The notes under the pieces: generated by a model
The model's database searches: none
Told to the model about the DNA's origin: nothing
Seen by the model: the letters and a program-made list of their open reading frames with translations, nothing else
Position numbers and translations under genes: made by a program
DNA from: a bacterium
GTDB lineage: Bacteria; Pseudomonadota; Gammaproteobacteria; Burkholderiales; Burkholderiaceae_C
Direction of reading: 5' to 3'
Assembly: GCA_030824555.1 (NCBI GenBank)
Contig: JAVBXK010000086.1
Span: forward strand, 1 to 32,870
Length of the DNA: 32,870 bases
Part shown: in pieces, positions 23,917 through 32,129 of the stretch
Layout of the letters: each line of letters begins with the position of its first letter
How positions within the stretch are numbered: the stretch's first letter is position 1

Positions 23917-24732
23917 CTACTTTCGCATGCTCTGCAAGTCCACTGCCCCGAACACAGCACGGGTGGTACTGCGTGTGTTGTCGGTGTCCGTCATGATGGC
24001 CAGGCCGGCAAGGGGCCCCGGCTCTTCGCCGAATACATAGCGGTAATCGGCATGGATGTCCCGGCGGTGATGCACCCATTGGCGCAGATGTTGGTTGCCT
24101 TGCTCGACCACCAGATAACGGATGCGGTCGGAGCGCGGATCTCGGATGACGGTGCCCGGCGCATGCTCGTTGGCCCATGCGTACACCATCGACGCATAGG
24201 GCATTTCCTCGCCCGTCACCAACAGCAAAAGCTCGGACATCACGGCATTGCGAGCCGACAGCTGTGAGCGGTCACCGTCAAACGCCACCAGCAACTGCGC
24301 GGGCGCATCGCTGGCATCGCTGTCGGACAGATCAGCCCCTTCCAACAGGTTGTCCACCCACCACGAAAACTGCACCTCGACCGGGTCTGTGCGATGGGGC
24401 TCCACCCGGGTGCGCAACAGGCTCAAAGACGACTGCGCCTTGACTTGAACGCCTGGTTGCCCGTCCACCACCACAGGCGTGAACGGTGCCCACCGTTTGC
24501 CTGGCAAACGCCTCAACTCCCAACCGGGGAACAGGGCCTGCGTGCCCTGTGCATACGCAGCGGCTGAATCGGCATCGGATGCAACGTAAGTGGCCACACC
24601 GGCTTCCGGCACAGTCTGGCATGCCACCAGCGTCAGCACCCATGCAGCGATCAGCGCCCGGCTTGCCCACCGGCACCACTGCTGACACGCCAGCCACCCA
24701 TTGATTTGTCTGCTGCCCACCATTGCGCTCAT
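23917..24732 (-). CDS. DUF3047 lipoprotein
   Basis: A 271-aa protein with a signal sequence (ALIAAWVLTLVAC) and lipobox LVAC at Cys38, so it is probably a periplasm-facing lipoprotein. The body matches DUF3047: WELRRLPGKRWAPF, VEVQFSWWVDNLLEGADL, PAQLLVAFDGDRSQLS, MVYAWANEHAPGTVI, RYLVVEQGNQHLRQW and FGEEPGPLAGLAIMTDTDNT. The family is thought to have a jelly-roll-like carbohydrate-binding fold, but its role is unknown. The ATG at 24732 is used; a second ATG at 24723 is equally plausible and would shorten the cytoplasmic end. It is on the same strand as the ABC cluster but separated by the FNR-type promoter, and has its own gap of 103 bases from ubiM. Confidence 0.85.
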   Translation of the reverse strand: MSAMVGSRQINGWLACQQWCRWASRALIAAWVLTLVACQTVPEAGVATYVASDADSAAAYAQGTQALFPGWELRRLPGKRWAPFTPVVVDGQPGVQVKAQSSLSLLRTRVEPHRTDPVEVQFSWWVDNLLEGADLSDSDASDAPAQLLVAFDGDRSQLSARNAVMSELLLLVTGEEMPYASMVYAWANEHAPGTVIRDPRSDRIRYLVVEQGNQHLRQWVHHRRDIHADYRYVFGEEPGPLAGLAIMTDTDNTRSTTRAVFGAVDLQSMRK

Positions 24733-24791
24733 CCCGTTAGATCAGCGCAAGGCCCCAGTGCTGCGCTTGTCGCGATTATCGGGAGCGTAAA

Positions 24792-24806
24792 TGACAGTTT
24801 CTGTCA
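24792..24806. other. Short hairpin after ubiM
   Basis: A perfect inverted repeat, TGACAG and CTGTCA around a 3-base loop, lies 30 bases beyond the ubiM stop. On minus it is followed by TTTAC, so it may be a weak terminator. Confidence 0.3.
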
Positions 24807-24835
24807 GCGCGCCCAGCTCATGGCCTTGAACCGTG

Positions 24836-26146
24836 TCAGGCCCCGGTCAATGATGCCGCCACAGCCCGCCGGAAAGGCGCAAACCGCTGACCGATGCGCA
24901 GCGCCGCCTGACGCAGCAAACGTGCGGGTGCCGCCTCGTGCGTGTAAAGGTGGGTGACCAGTTGCGTGGCCAGGTAAGTGGGGCGGCTGGCCAGCCAGTG
25001 CACCCGCTCGTACCGGGCCAGCACGGTGGCATCAGCCAGCCCACGCCCCAGGCGGCGACCGCGCGATAACTCGGCCACCAGCGCGTCCACGCTTTTGAGC
25101 CCCAGGTTGAACCCGTGCGCGGTGACGGGGTGCATGCCGCAGGCGGCGTCGCCCACACAAGCCAGCCTTGGGCCCACCAGCCTGCGCGGGTACACGGCCA
25201 CCAACGGGTACACGTGCCGCGTGCTGACCAGCGTCATCGGGCCCAATCTGTCGGCGAAACGGCGCGTCAGTTCGGTATTGAATTCAGACGCAGCCAGCGT
25301 GTGCACGCCTTGCATCTCGCTGCTGGGCAGGGTCAGCACCACAGACGATCGGTACAGCCCCGTGTCGGGGCAAGGGTTCATGGGCAGCAGCGCCAGCGTC
25401 TGACCGTAGTCAAACCATTCCCACGCCGCATGGTGGTGCGGCACCGGGTGGGTCATGACACACACCAGCATGCTGCGGCCAAAGTCATGCATGTCAGCAG
25501 CGATGCCCAGCGCACGGCGGGTGCTCGAGTGGCGGCTGTCTGCCGCCACCAGCAAATCGGCCGTCAGCACGCGCCCATCGGTCAACACAACTTGGGCGCA
25601 TCCGTCAGGAGCAGTCTGTACGTCGGCGCTGTGCACGGTTTGCACCGCCTGCCCCGCAAACAACCACGTGCCAACCATGTTGCCGTCGTCTTGCGACGGG
25701 GCAGCAAACAGGGCTTCGCCGTCGAGCGGGGCCAGCGCCTCGAATGCGGCCTTGCGGATGTGGTGGTTGCCCACCAGAAAACCCAATTCAGACGGCACAC
25801 CGGCCGCGATGCCAGCAGGCGCATCGTTGTGACTGATGGTCATGGCAAACGGATCGGCACCGTCCATCACGCGCGCGTCCCGCAACGGTGACACGGCATC
25901 GGCTGGCAAACGGGCCCACATGTCCAGCTGCTTCATCAGGCCCACGCTGTGCTGCGTGAGCGCAATTTCGCGGCCGTCGAATGCAGGCGCGGCCAGGCTG
26001 TCGCGCGGGGTCTGCTCGACCAGCGCCACCCGCAGGCTCAGCGGTTTCAGCGCCTGGGCCAGCGACAAACCCGCCGGTCCGGCCCCCACGATCACGATGT
26101 CGAAATGGCGTTGCTTGTCCGATGTAGGAAGGGTTTCAGTTTGCAT
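24836..26146 (-). CDS. ubiM: Ubiquinone hydroxylase UbiM-type FAD monooxygenase
   Basis: A 436-aa flavoprotein of the UbiH/COQ6 family. The dinucleotide motif VGAGPAGLSLAQAL is at residues 20-33, the substrate-side AFDGREIALTQHSVGLMKQL near 55-75, LVAADSRHSSTRR (DG-type motif) near 200, and GDAACGMHPVTAHGFNLGL near 330. The MHPVTAHGFN form of the last motif, plus FDGREIALTQHS and GFLVGNHHIRKAA, is what distinguishes UbiM from UbiF/UbiH/UbiI. UbiM adds hydroxyl groups to the ubiquinone ring, and in some species modifies more than one position. The ATG at 26146 is used. It is the last gene of a same-strand group with YigI-like and crotonase genes; the 77-base spacing leaves room for its own promoter. 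Confidence 0.88.
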   Translation of the reverse strand: MQTETLPTSDKQRHFDIVIVGAGPAGLSLAQALKPLSLRVALVEQTPRDSLAAPAFDGREIALTQHSVGLMKQLDMWARLPADAVSPLRDARVMDGADPFAMTISHNDAPAGIAAGVPSELGFLVGNHHIRKAAFEALAPLDGEALFAAPSQDDGNMVGTWLFAGQAVQTVHSADVQTAPDGCAQVVLTDGRVLTADLLVAADSRHSSTRRALGIAADMHDFGRSMLVCVMTHPVPHHHAAWEWFDYGQTLALLPMNPCPDTGLYRSSVVLTLPSSEMQGVHTLAASEFNTELTRRFADRLGPMTLVSTRHVYPLVAVYPRRLVGPRLACVGDAACGMHPVTAHGFNLGLKSVDALVAELSRGRRLGRGLADATVLARYERVHWLASRPTYLATQLVTHLYTHEAAPARLLRQAALRIGQRFAPFRRAVAASLTGA

Positions 26147-26223
26147 GGGGGCGCAGCATATCTATCAAGGCGTGGCACCGCGTTGATGAGCGTCAAGGGG
26201 CGGCAACGTGCCAGCCACCCGAA

Positions 26224-26715
26224 TCAGGAGACGATATAGGCACCCGAACCGCACGACAGCAGCGTGCCATCGGTACCCATGAACGACATGCGGGTACTGG
26301 CCACGCGCGAACCCAGGCGCAGCACCTCGGCCTGCAACACGAACGACTCTCCAATGCCGGGGCGCAGGTAGTCGATGCGCAAATCGATGGTGCCCAGTTT
26401 GGCAAAGCGGTGCAGACGCTGCGACACCGGCTCGTCCATGTGGCGTGCGCCGATGGCGGCCAGCACGGCCAAGCCACCCAGCGCATCGAGACTGGCGCTG
26501 ATGACACCCCCGTGAATGCGGTTGTAAGCCGGGTGACCGATCAGCTCGTGGCGCATGTCGATGCGGGCCGTCACGCGCTCGGGGCGGATGTCGGTGACCT
26601 TCAGGCCCAGCATCTGGTTGAACACAATCTGTCGCTCGAAAATGTCCGCCAGCGCGGCAACAAATTCGGGCTCGAACTCGATGGTGGACAGATCAGGGGC
26701 TTTTGTGCGGGTCAT
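26224..26715 (-). CDS. Acyl-CoA thioesterase, YigI/PaaI-type hotdog
   Basis: A 163-aa hotdog-fold thioesterase. The core YNRIHGGVISASLDALGGLAV (residues 65-85) places HGGV and Asp77 where PaaI-type enzymes have their active site. RLHRFAKLGTIDLRIDYLRP, then GESFVLQAEVLRLGSRVA, match E. coli YigI, a medium/long-chain acyl-CoA thioesterase, better than PaaI itself. The gene follows the crotonase gene after 7 bases, so the two are surely co-transcribed, consistent with acyl-CoA metabolism. The ATG at 26715 lacks a strong ribosome binding site, suggesting coupling to the upstream gene. Confidence 0.9.
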   Translation of the reverse strand: MTRTKAPDLSTIEFEPEFVAALADIFERQIVFNQMLGLKVTDIRPERVTARIDMRHELIGHPAYNRIHGGVISASLDALGGLAVLAAIGARHMDEPVSQRLHRFAKLGTIDLRIDYLRPGIGESFVLQAEVLRLGSRVASTRMSFMGTDGTLLSCGSGAYIVS

Positions 26716-26722
26716 GCGGGGC

Positions 26723-27487
26723 TCAGAGTTGGGAGAAATCGGGCTTGCGTTTGGCCATGAAGGCCCCGAACGCCTCGCGGGCGGCGGGCTCGCGCAACAT
26801 GCGACCGAAGCTGGCTGCCTCGGTGTTCATTTGCGCGAGCACCACTGCGGACTGCCCGTGCTTCATCAGACGTTTGGTTTCCACCAGGCTGGACATGGGT
26901 TTGGCCGCCAATTTGGCCGCCACTTGCTGGGCCACGCGGTTGGCCTCGGACGGTGGCACCACCCGGTTCACGAGGCCCACCTCCAGCGCGGCTTCGGCCA
27001 TGAAGGGCTCGCCCAGCAGCAAGGCTTCGGCGGCCCGGTGGTAACCCATCATCTGGGTGGTCAGCAAACTGGACGCGGCTTCAGGGCACAGGCCCAGGTT
27101 CACAAAAGGCATGGAAAACGCAGCGTTGTCGCCAGCGTAAACCAGGTCGCAATGGAACAGCAGCGTGGTGCCGATGCCCACCGCCGGACCACACACTGCC
27201 GCGACGACCGGTTTAGGGAAACCCGCCAGGCCACGCAGGAAGCGAAACACCGGGGCATCCTGAGCGGCAGGCGGCTTGTCCAAAAAATCGGCAATGTCAT
27301 TGCCCGCACTGAAGATGCTTTCGTGCCCTTGGAACACCAGCACACGGGTGTGTTCATCGGTGGCAGCTGCTTCGATGGCGTCGGCCATCGCGGCGTACAT
27401 GTCAGACGTGATCGAATTTTTTTTGTCCAGCCGGTTGAAGGTCACGGTGGTCACGCCGTTTTCACGATGGGTGAGTATGTCGTTCAT
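26723..27487 (-). CDS. Crotonase-family enoyl-CoA isomerase/hydratase
   Basis: A 254-aa crotonase-fold enzyme acting on acyl-CoA in the cytoplasm. The oxyanion-hole segments are FSAGNDIADFL (59-69) and CGPAVGIGTTLL (99-110). The hydratase Glu in the position equivalent to rat E144 is replaced (SMPFVNLGL), while CPEAASS puts a Glu at residue 136, the arrangement of delta3,delta2-enoyl-CoA isomerases (ECI2 type). An isomerase is therefore more likely than a classic hydratase. The ATG at 27487 is chosen because MNDILTHRENGVTTVTFNRL is the usual family start; longer frames upstream are unsupported. It is divergent from the patatin gene and leads the YigI-ubiM group. Confidence 0.88.
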   Translation of the reverse strand: MNDILTHRENGVTTVTFNRLDKKNSITSDMYAAMADAIEAAATDEHTRVLVFQGHESIFSAGNDIADFLDKPPAAQDAPVFRFLRGLAGFPKPVVAAVCGPAVGIGTTLLFHCDLVYAGDNAAFSMPFVNLGLCPEAASSLLTTQMMGYHRAAEALLLGEPFMAEAALEVGLVNRVVPPSEANRVAQQVAAKLAAKPMSSLVETKRLMKHGQSAVVLAQMNTEAASFGRMLREPAAREAFGAFMAKRKPDFSQL

Positions 27488-27615
27488 GTGCGTCAGAAAA
27501 TGAATGTAACCCGGCAAATTACCATGAAAACGACGTGTAGTCTCCACACCCCGCCCAAGCCCTGATTCCTGCGCGACACCGCTGAACGCAGGCGGGCACA
27601 ATGCGCACCGCTGCC

Positions 27616-27631
27616 AACACCACCTGGTGTT
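27616..27631. promoter_or_regulatory. Inverted repeat upstream of the patatin gene
   Basis: AACACCA and TGGTGTT, perfect 7-bp arms with a 2-base spacer, are centred about 77 bases before the patatin gene's ATG in the divergent spacer 27488-27700. It has operator-like geometry; no -35/-10 pair is convincing here and the regulator is unknown. Confidence 0.35.
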
Positions 27632-27700
27632 CGCAACCCACATGGCCGCACCTGTTCGTCAGCCATTCATTGCCGCCTGAACCTACACGCGCCACCCGCC

Positions 27701-30079
27701 ATGCACAGCCATCGCCTGCCGAACCCTCTCGCCCTGCCCCATTGGCCTGTTGGCCATCACAACGCGACACCACGCGCATGGCTGCACTGCACGCGGTTGG
27801 CAGGGCTTTGGCTGGTCAGCATGCTGGCGCTCGCTTGCATCGGGGTGCCGACCACCGGGCATGCACAGACAATGGCTCCATCCACCGCCGAAAGTTCCGC
27901 GCCCACACCAGCCACGGCCACCCGCCGCCCGAAAATCGGCCTGGTGCTGTCTGGTGGCGGTGCACGCGGTTTCGCGCACGTGGGGGTGTTGAAAGCGCTG
28001 GAAGCCGCCCGCGTGCCGGTTGACGTGGTGGTGGGCACGTCAATGGGGGCCATCGTGGGAGGCCTGTATGCCAGCGGCATGTCGCCGCAGGCGCTGGAAT
28101 CGGAACTCATGGGCATCGCCTGGGACACGATGTTCGAGCGTCGCGCGCCGCGCCAAACCCTTTCCCAGCAACGCAAGGAGGCTGACTTTGACCTGTCTCC
28201 CGTGCTGCAGATCGGGTTTCGCGACGGCGAGTTCCGCACACCGACCGGCGCGGTGTCCACCCGGTCGCTGGAATGGCTGCTGCGCCGCTACACCCTGCAC
28301 ACGCGCCAGCTGAGCAGTTTCGACGCACTGCCCACCCCCTTCAGAGCCGTGGCCACCGACATGGAAACGGGCGAACCCGTGGTGCTGGCCAATGGCGACC
28401 TGGCGGCTGCGTTGCGTGCCAGCATGTCGGTGCCCGGCGTGTTCGCGCCGCTGGAATTGAACGGGCAGCTGCTGGGTGATGGCGGGCTGGTCAACAACCT
28501 GCCCATCGACGTGGCCCGTGCGCTGGGTGTCGATGTGGTGATCGCGGTGAACATCGGCACGCCCCTGGCCAGCCGGGCGACGCTGGGCAGCGTGCTGGGC
28601 GTGAGCACCCAGATGATCAACATCCTGACGGAACAGAACGTGCAGCGCAGCATCGCCACCCTGACGCGGCACGACCTGTTGCTGGCCCCGCCGCTGGGCG
28701 AGCTCACATCCCGCGACTTCAGCGAGGCAGCACAGATTGCCGAGCTGGGTGCAGCCTATGCAGCAACGGTCACGGAAGCACTGGCGCGTTTTGCCATCGA
28801 ACCTGCCGCCTACGCCCAATGGCAACTCGACCGCAAACCGACCGCCGAACCCACGCCCCGCGCACTGGCCTTCGTCCGGTTTGACGGCGTGAACGACGCA
28901 CAGGCCGCGCAGTTGCGGCGGCTGGTCGATACCAAGGCAGGTGACCCCATCGACCATGCCGTGCTGGCCGGTGACTTGCTCCAGTTGACCGCCAGTGGCG
29001 ACTACGAGCACGTGGACTACAGGCTGGCCCCCGACCCCGCTACCCTGCAAGAAGGGCTGGTGTTCGACCTGAAGGCCACCGACTGGGGCCCCAACTACCT
29101 GAAGCTGGGGCTGGATTTGCGCACCGATTTCCAGGGCGACGCCGGCTTCAACCTGCGGCTGCACCACAGCAGGCACTGGCTGACACCCACCGGCACGCTC
29201 TGGAACAACCAAGTGGAAATTGGCAACGTGAGTGGCCTGCGCACCGAACTGGTTCACCCGCTGGGGGGCGACCATGACCGCTTTGCGGCCTTCAGGGCCA
29301 GCGTGCGCAGGGAAAAGGTCAACGTGTACGACAGCGCAGGCACTGCGCAGGGCGTGTACGGGCGCAGCACGGTCACGGCGGCCATTGCCCATGGGTGGAC
29401 GGCGGGCCGTGGCGGCAGCATGGGCACGGCCCGCGTGGGTGTGTATGCATCGCGCAGGATCATCGAGCCCGAGCTGGTCAACAGTGCCAGCGTGGAGCTG
29501 CCCCAGCAAACCCTGCGCTGGTCGGAAGCTGGCGTGAAACTGGGCTGGGTGGCCGACCAGCTGGACCACGCTCACTTCCCCCAGCACGGCTACCGCATGA
29601 CAGCCGAAGCCACGCTGGCCAGACGCTACATGCTTGGTGAAACCATGCGTTTCAATCAGCTGGAGTGGCAGGGCAGCCGGGTCTTCAGTTGGGGGCCCCG
29701 CACCTTGAATGTGCACGCCAGGTTGGCCCGCGCAGGCGGCGTGCCAGCGGGCGCCTTGCCTGAACTGTCGTTAGGTGGGTTCCAGCAGTTGTCAGGGTAC
29801 AAGGTGGGCCAGGTCACGGGCAACCACCTGGCGCTTGGGCGGGTCGAGTACTACCAGCGGCTGGCCATGAACCCCGGCATTGCCCGCGCCCTGTTCGTGG
29901 GGGGCTCGCTGGAAGTGGGCAATGCATGGCAACAGTCCAGCGACATCAGCTTGCGCCATCTCAAATACGGCTACAGCCTCTATGTGGGCGCTGACACCGG
30001 CATGGGGCCGGTTTACTTTGGCTGGGTACATGCCAAGGGCCGTTCACCCGGCATTTACCTGTTTCTGGGCAAGCCATGA
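27701..30079 (+). CDS. Patatin-like phospholipase, type Vd autotransporter (PlpD type)
   Basis: A 792-aa exported protein. A long signal peptide (about 56 residues, ending TTGHAQT) precedes the patatin domain: oxyanion motif SGGGARGFAHVG at 84-95, nucleophile Ser114 in GTSMG and catalytic Asp260 in DGG, forming the Ser-Asp dyad of patatin lipases. A POTRA-like segment (ALAFVRFDGVNDAQAAQLRR, ~385-460) leads to a C-terminal barrel of about 330 residues related to the Omp85/BamA fold, ending in GWVHAKGRSPGIYLFLGKP. This order (passenger, POTRA, barrel) defines type Vd proteins such as Pseudomonas PlpD and Fusobacterium FplA, which present a lipase outside the cell. The ATG at 27701 is the first in frame giving a signal peptide. 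Confidence 0.92.
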   Translation: MHSHRLPNPLALPHWPVGHHNATPRAWLHCTRLAGLWLVSMLALACIGVPTTGHAQTMAPSTAESSAPTPATATRRPKIGLVLSGGGARGFAHVGVLKALEAARVPVDVVVGTSMGAIVGGLYASGMSPQALESELMGIAWDTMFERRAPRQTLSQQRKEADFDLSPVLQIGFRDGEFRTPTGAVSTRSLEWLLRRYTLHTRQLSSFDALPTPFRAVATDMETGEPVVLANGDLAAALRASMSVPGVFAPLELNGQLLGDGGLVNNLPIDVARALGVDVVIAVNIGTPLASRATLGSVLGVSTQMINILTEQNVQRSIATLTRHDLLLAPPLGELTSRDFSEAAQIAELGAAYAATVTEALARFAIEPAAYAQWQLDRKPTAEPTPRALAFVRFDGVNDAQAAQLRRLVDTKAGDPIDHAVLAGDLLQLTASGDYEHVDYRLAPDPATLQEGLVFDLKATDWGPNYLKLGLDLRTDFQGDAGFNLRLHHSRHWLTPTGTLWNNQVEIGNVSGLRTELVHPLGGDHDRFAAFRASVRREKVNVYDSAGTAQGVYGRSTVTAAIAHGWTAGRGGSMGTARVGVYASRRIIEPELVNSASVELPQQTLRWSEAGVKLGWVADQLDHAHFPQHGYRMTAEATLARRYMLGETMRFNQLEWQGSRVFSWGPRTLNVHARLARAGGVPAGALPELSLGGFQQLSGYKVGQVTGNHLALGRVEYYQRLAMNPGIARALFVGGSLEVGNAWQQSSDISLRHLKYGYSLYVGADTGMGPVYFGWVHAKGRSPGIYLFLGKP

Positions 30080-30104
30080 AAAAAAGCCACCCGATGGGGT
30101 GGCT
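30080..30104 (-). terminator. Rho-independent terminator of the cytochrome c gene
   Basis: On minus, AGCCACCC, a 4-base loop and GGGTGGCT are followed directly by a run of T residues. It ends transcription of the cytochrome gene 76 bases after its stop and abuts the patatin gene's stop codon. Confidence 0.85.
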
Positions 30105-30179
30105 GGTCAATTGTGAGGGGTCGCAAGAGATCGCGTAGGGCGACCAAGGTGCCCGCCGTGGGCACTGGTCGACGCTGAC

Positions 30180-30851
30180 TCAGCGGAAGCGTGCCTGCTG
30201 CACGGTGCGCAGTTCGCCGTCGATCGAGGCCAGGTAGTTGGCAATCTGCTTCAGCTCGGCCGGTTTGAACTGTTTGGCCATGCCCGCCATGATGGGGTTG
30301 CCACGACCGACCAGGGTGTGCCCCTCGACGGTGTAAGCCTTCAACGCCACGTACAGGAAATCAGCGTATTGGCCACCAATTTTGGGGTAAGCCGGGTCAA
30401 TCGGCTTGCTGAAGTTCGTGCCATGGCAAGACGTGCAACCACCCTTTTCAATGAGCGCTGCCACCTCGGCTGTGGGTTTCTTCGTGGGCTCGTCGGCTTT
30501 CAATGCAGTCAGGCCCTGACCACTGAAAAAGGCTGCCAGGTCAGCCATGTCCTGTGCGGTCAAACCAGCAGCGATGCCGCGCATGGAGGGGTGCTTGCGC
30601 TCGCCCTTCTGGTATGCGTTCAGCGCAGACACGATGTAACCGGCAGACTGACCGTGGATTTTTGGCACCTTGTGCACTTCGGGGAAACTGCTGTGAAAAC
30701 CCACGATGCCATGGCAACCGATGCACATGGCGGCTTTGGTTTCACCAACCTTGCCGTTACCGACTGTTTCGGCCTGAGCCGTGGCCGAGGACAGCACAAA
30801 CATCGCGCCGGCAACCAGGGCAGAGATGGACGAGGGCAGCATAGGTTTCAT
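30180..30851 (-). CDS. Dihaem cytochrome c4-like protein
   Basis: A 223-aa periplasmic electron-transfer protein. A signal peptide ends at ATAQA (residue ~27). Two CxxCH haem sites are visible: CIGCH at 43-47 and CTSCH at 139-143, each in a ~90-residue half as in cytochrome c4. Axial Met candidates are Met90 (HPSMRGIAAGLT) and Met188/191 (NPIMAGMAKQF). KIHGQSAGYIVSALNAYQKGER and KIGGQYADFLYVALKAYTVEG are the matching segments of the two halves. Cytochrome c4 passes electrons from the bc1 complex to terminal oxidases. The ATG at 30851 is used. Transcription ends at the terminator at 30080-30104. Confidence 0.93.
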   Translation of the reverse strand: MKPMLPSSISALVAGAMFVLSSATAQAETVGNGKVGETKAAMCIGCHGIVGFHSSFPEVHKVPKIHGQSAGYIVSALNAYQKGERKHPSMRGIAAGLTAQDMADLAAFFSGQGLTALKADEPTKKPTAEVAALIEKGGCTSCHGTNFSKPIDPAYPKIGGQYADFLYVALKAYTVEGHTLVGRGNPIMAGMAKQFKPAELKQIANYLASIDGELRTVQQARFR

Positions 30852-30874
30852 CTTCGCAGCACAATGTGGGTGGT

Positions 30875-30888
30875 TTGACAAAAATCAA
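30875..30888. promoter_or_regulatory. FNR-like palindrome / -35 region between cytochrome and MoxR genes
   Basis: TTGACAAAAATCAA matches TTGAT-N4-ATCAA at 9 of 10 bases. Its first six bases are also a perfect -35 (TTGACA) with TATAGA 18 bases on (30899-30904), so it may simply be the plus-strand promoter of the MoxR gene. Confidence 0.4.
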
Positions 30889-30894
30889 TTGGTC

Positions 30895-30900
30895 ATTATA
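30895..30900 (-). promoter_or_regulatory. -10 element of the cytochrome c4 gene
   Basis: The minus strand reads TATAAT, a perfect -10, about 44 bases before the cytochrome ATG at 30851. The start site would fall near 30888, inside the adjacent FNR-like palindrome. No -35 was identified. Confidence 0.5.
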
Positions 30901-30994
30901 TAGACTCGGTTATTCGCGTTTTCCCTTGACCCGCCGGGCCAAGGACCGGCCGCAATCCCCCTCATTGCCACCCATTTTTGCAAGCACACACGAC

Positions 30995-31849
30995 ATGAAA
31001 TTCAAGGGTTCAGACAACTACGTGGCCACGGCCGACCTGATGCTGGCAGTCAACGCCGCCATCACCCTGAAACGCCCGCTGCTGGTCAAAGGCGAACCCG
31101 GCACCGGCAAGACCATGTTGGCCGAGGAAGTGGCCCAGGCCCTGAACATGCCCTTGTTGCAGTGGCACATCAAAAGCACCACCAAAGCGCAGCAAGGCCT
31201 GTACGAGTACGACGCCGTCAGCCGCCTGCGTGACAGCCAGCTGTCCAGCGTGGACGGGGGTGAAAAGGTCAAAGACATCAACAACTACATCGTCAAAGGT
31301 GTGCTGTGGCAAGCCTTCACGGCCGAGCAGCCCGTGGCGCTGCTGATCGACGAAATTGACAAGGCCGACATCGAATTCCCCAACGACTTGCTGCGCGAAC
31401 TCGACCGCATGGAGTTCTATTGCTACGAAACCCGCGAGCTGATCAAGGCCAAAAACCGGCCGCTGGTGTTCATCACGTCCAACAACGAAAAAGAACTGCC
31501 CGACGCTTTTTTGCGCCGCTGCTTCTTCCACTACATCAAGTTCCCCGATGCGCCGGTGATGCAGCAAATTGTGGACGTGCACTTCCCCGGCCTGAAACAA
31601 GAGCTGCTGGCTGCGGCCATGAAAACCTTCTTCGACATCCGCAACCTGCCCGGCCTGAAGAAGAAACCCAGCACCAGCGAATTGCTGGACTGGCTCAAGC
31701 TGCTGATGGCCGAAGACATCCCGCTGGCGGCCCTGCAAAGCGCCGACCAGAAAGTCAGCGTGCCCCCGCTGGTGGGTGCCCTGCTGAAGAACGAACAGGA
31801 CGTGACGCTGTTTGAAAAGCTGGTGTTCATGAACCAGCGGAACCGTTGA
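30995..31849 (+). CDS. MoxR-family AAA+ ATPase
   Basis: A 284-aa chaperone-like ATPase of the MoxR group. Walker A GEPGTGKT is at residues 33-40, Walker B ALLIDEIDKAD at 115-125, sensor 1 FITSNNEKELPDAFLRRC at 159-176 and a C-terminal lid domain with STSELLDWLKLLMAED. MoxR proteins commonly work with a von Willebrand A-domain partner (CoxE-like) to mature metalloenzymes or assemble complexes. No VWA gene is visible; the small membrane protein and acetyltransferase follow instead, and a VWA gene may lie beyond the right edge. The ATG at 30995 lacks a strong ribosome binding site. A candidate promoter (TTGACA, 18 bases, TATAGA) lies at 30875-30904. Confidence 0.93.
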   Translation: MKFKGSDNYVATADLMLAVNAAITLKRPLLVKGEPGTGKTMLAEEVAQALNMPLLQWHIKSTTKAQQGLYEYDAVSRLRDSQLSSVDGGEKVKDINNYIVKGVLWQAFTAEQPVALLIDEIDKADIEFPNDLLRELDRMEFYCYETRELIKAKNRPLVFITSNNEKELPDAFLRRCFFHYIKFPDAPVMQQIVDVHFPGLKQELLAAAMKTFFDIRNLPGLKKKPSTSELLDWLKLLMAEDIPLAALQSADQKVSVPPLVGALLKNEQDVTLFEKLVFMNQRNR

Positions 31850-31859
31850 AGGCAACCCC

Positions 31860-32117
31860 ATGGACCCACAACTGAACCGCATGCTCAAACAAGGCGTCTC
31901 CGATGCGGTGGGCTTTGTCGGGGGTGCCCTGGCTGGCTACTGGCTGTCCCACTTCATGGGGTGGGACCTGTTTGCCGAGGGCTACAGCGGCACCAGCATC
32001 ATGGGCATCCTGGCAGTGGGCCTGTCTGGCGGCGCAGGCCTGCATCTGGCACGCATCTGGCAAAAAGCCAACCTCGGCAAGGATGGCGACAAGCCATTAG
32101 GCCCCTACGAAAACTGA
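31860..32117 (+). CDS. Small membrane protein, unknown function
   Basis: An 85-aa protein with two likely membrane segments (VGFVGGALAGYWLSHFMGW, ~17-35, and GTSIMGILAVGLSGGAGLHLA, ~44-64), short charged ends and a polar C-terminus (KANLGKDGDKPLGPYEN). No family is recognised. It starts 10 bases after the MoxR stop codon with an AAGG ribosome binding site overlapping that stop, so it belongs to the same transcript. It might anchor or assist the ATPase, but nothing in the sequence proves it. Its GC-rich codon use matches its neighbours, which supports a real gene. Confidence 0.78.
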   Translation: MDPQLNRMLKQGVSDAVGFVGGALAGYWLSHFMGWDLFAEGYSGTSIMGILAVGLSGGAGLHLARIWQKANLGKDGDKPLGPYEN

Positions 32118-32129
32118 AACGGCGTTGAC

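Noticed and set aside
28040-29716. 558-codon open frame on minus inside the patatin gene.
   Set aside because: Gln/His/Gly-rich antisense frame; the plus strand encodes a complete, recognisable type Vd protein.
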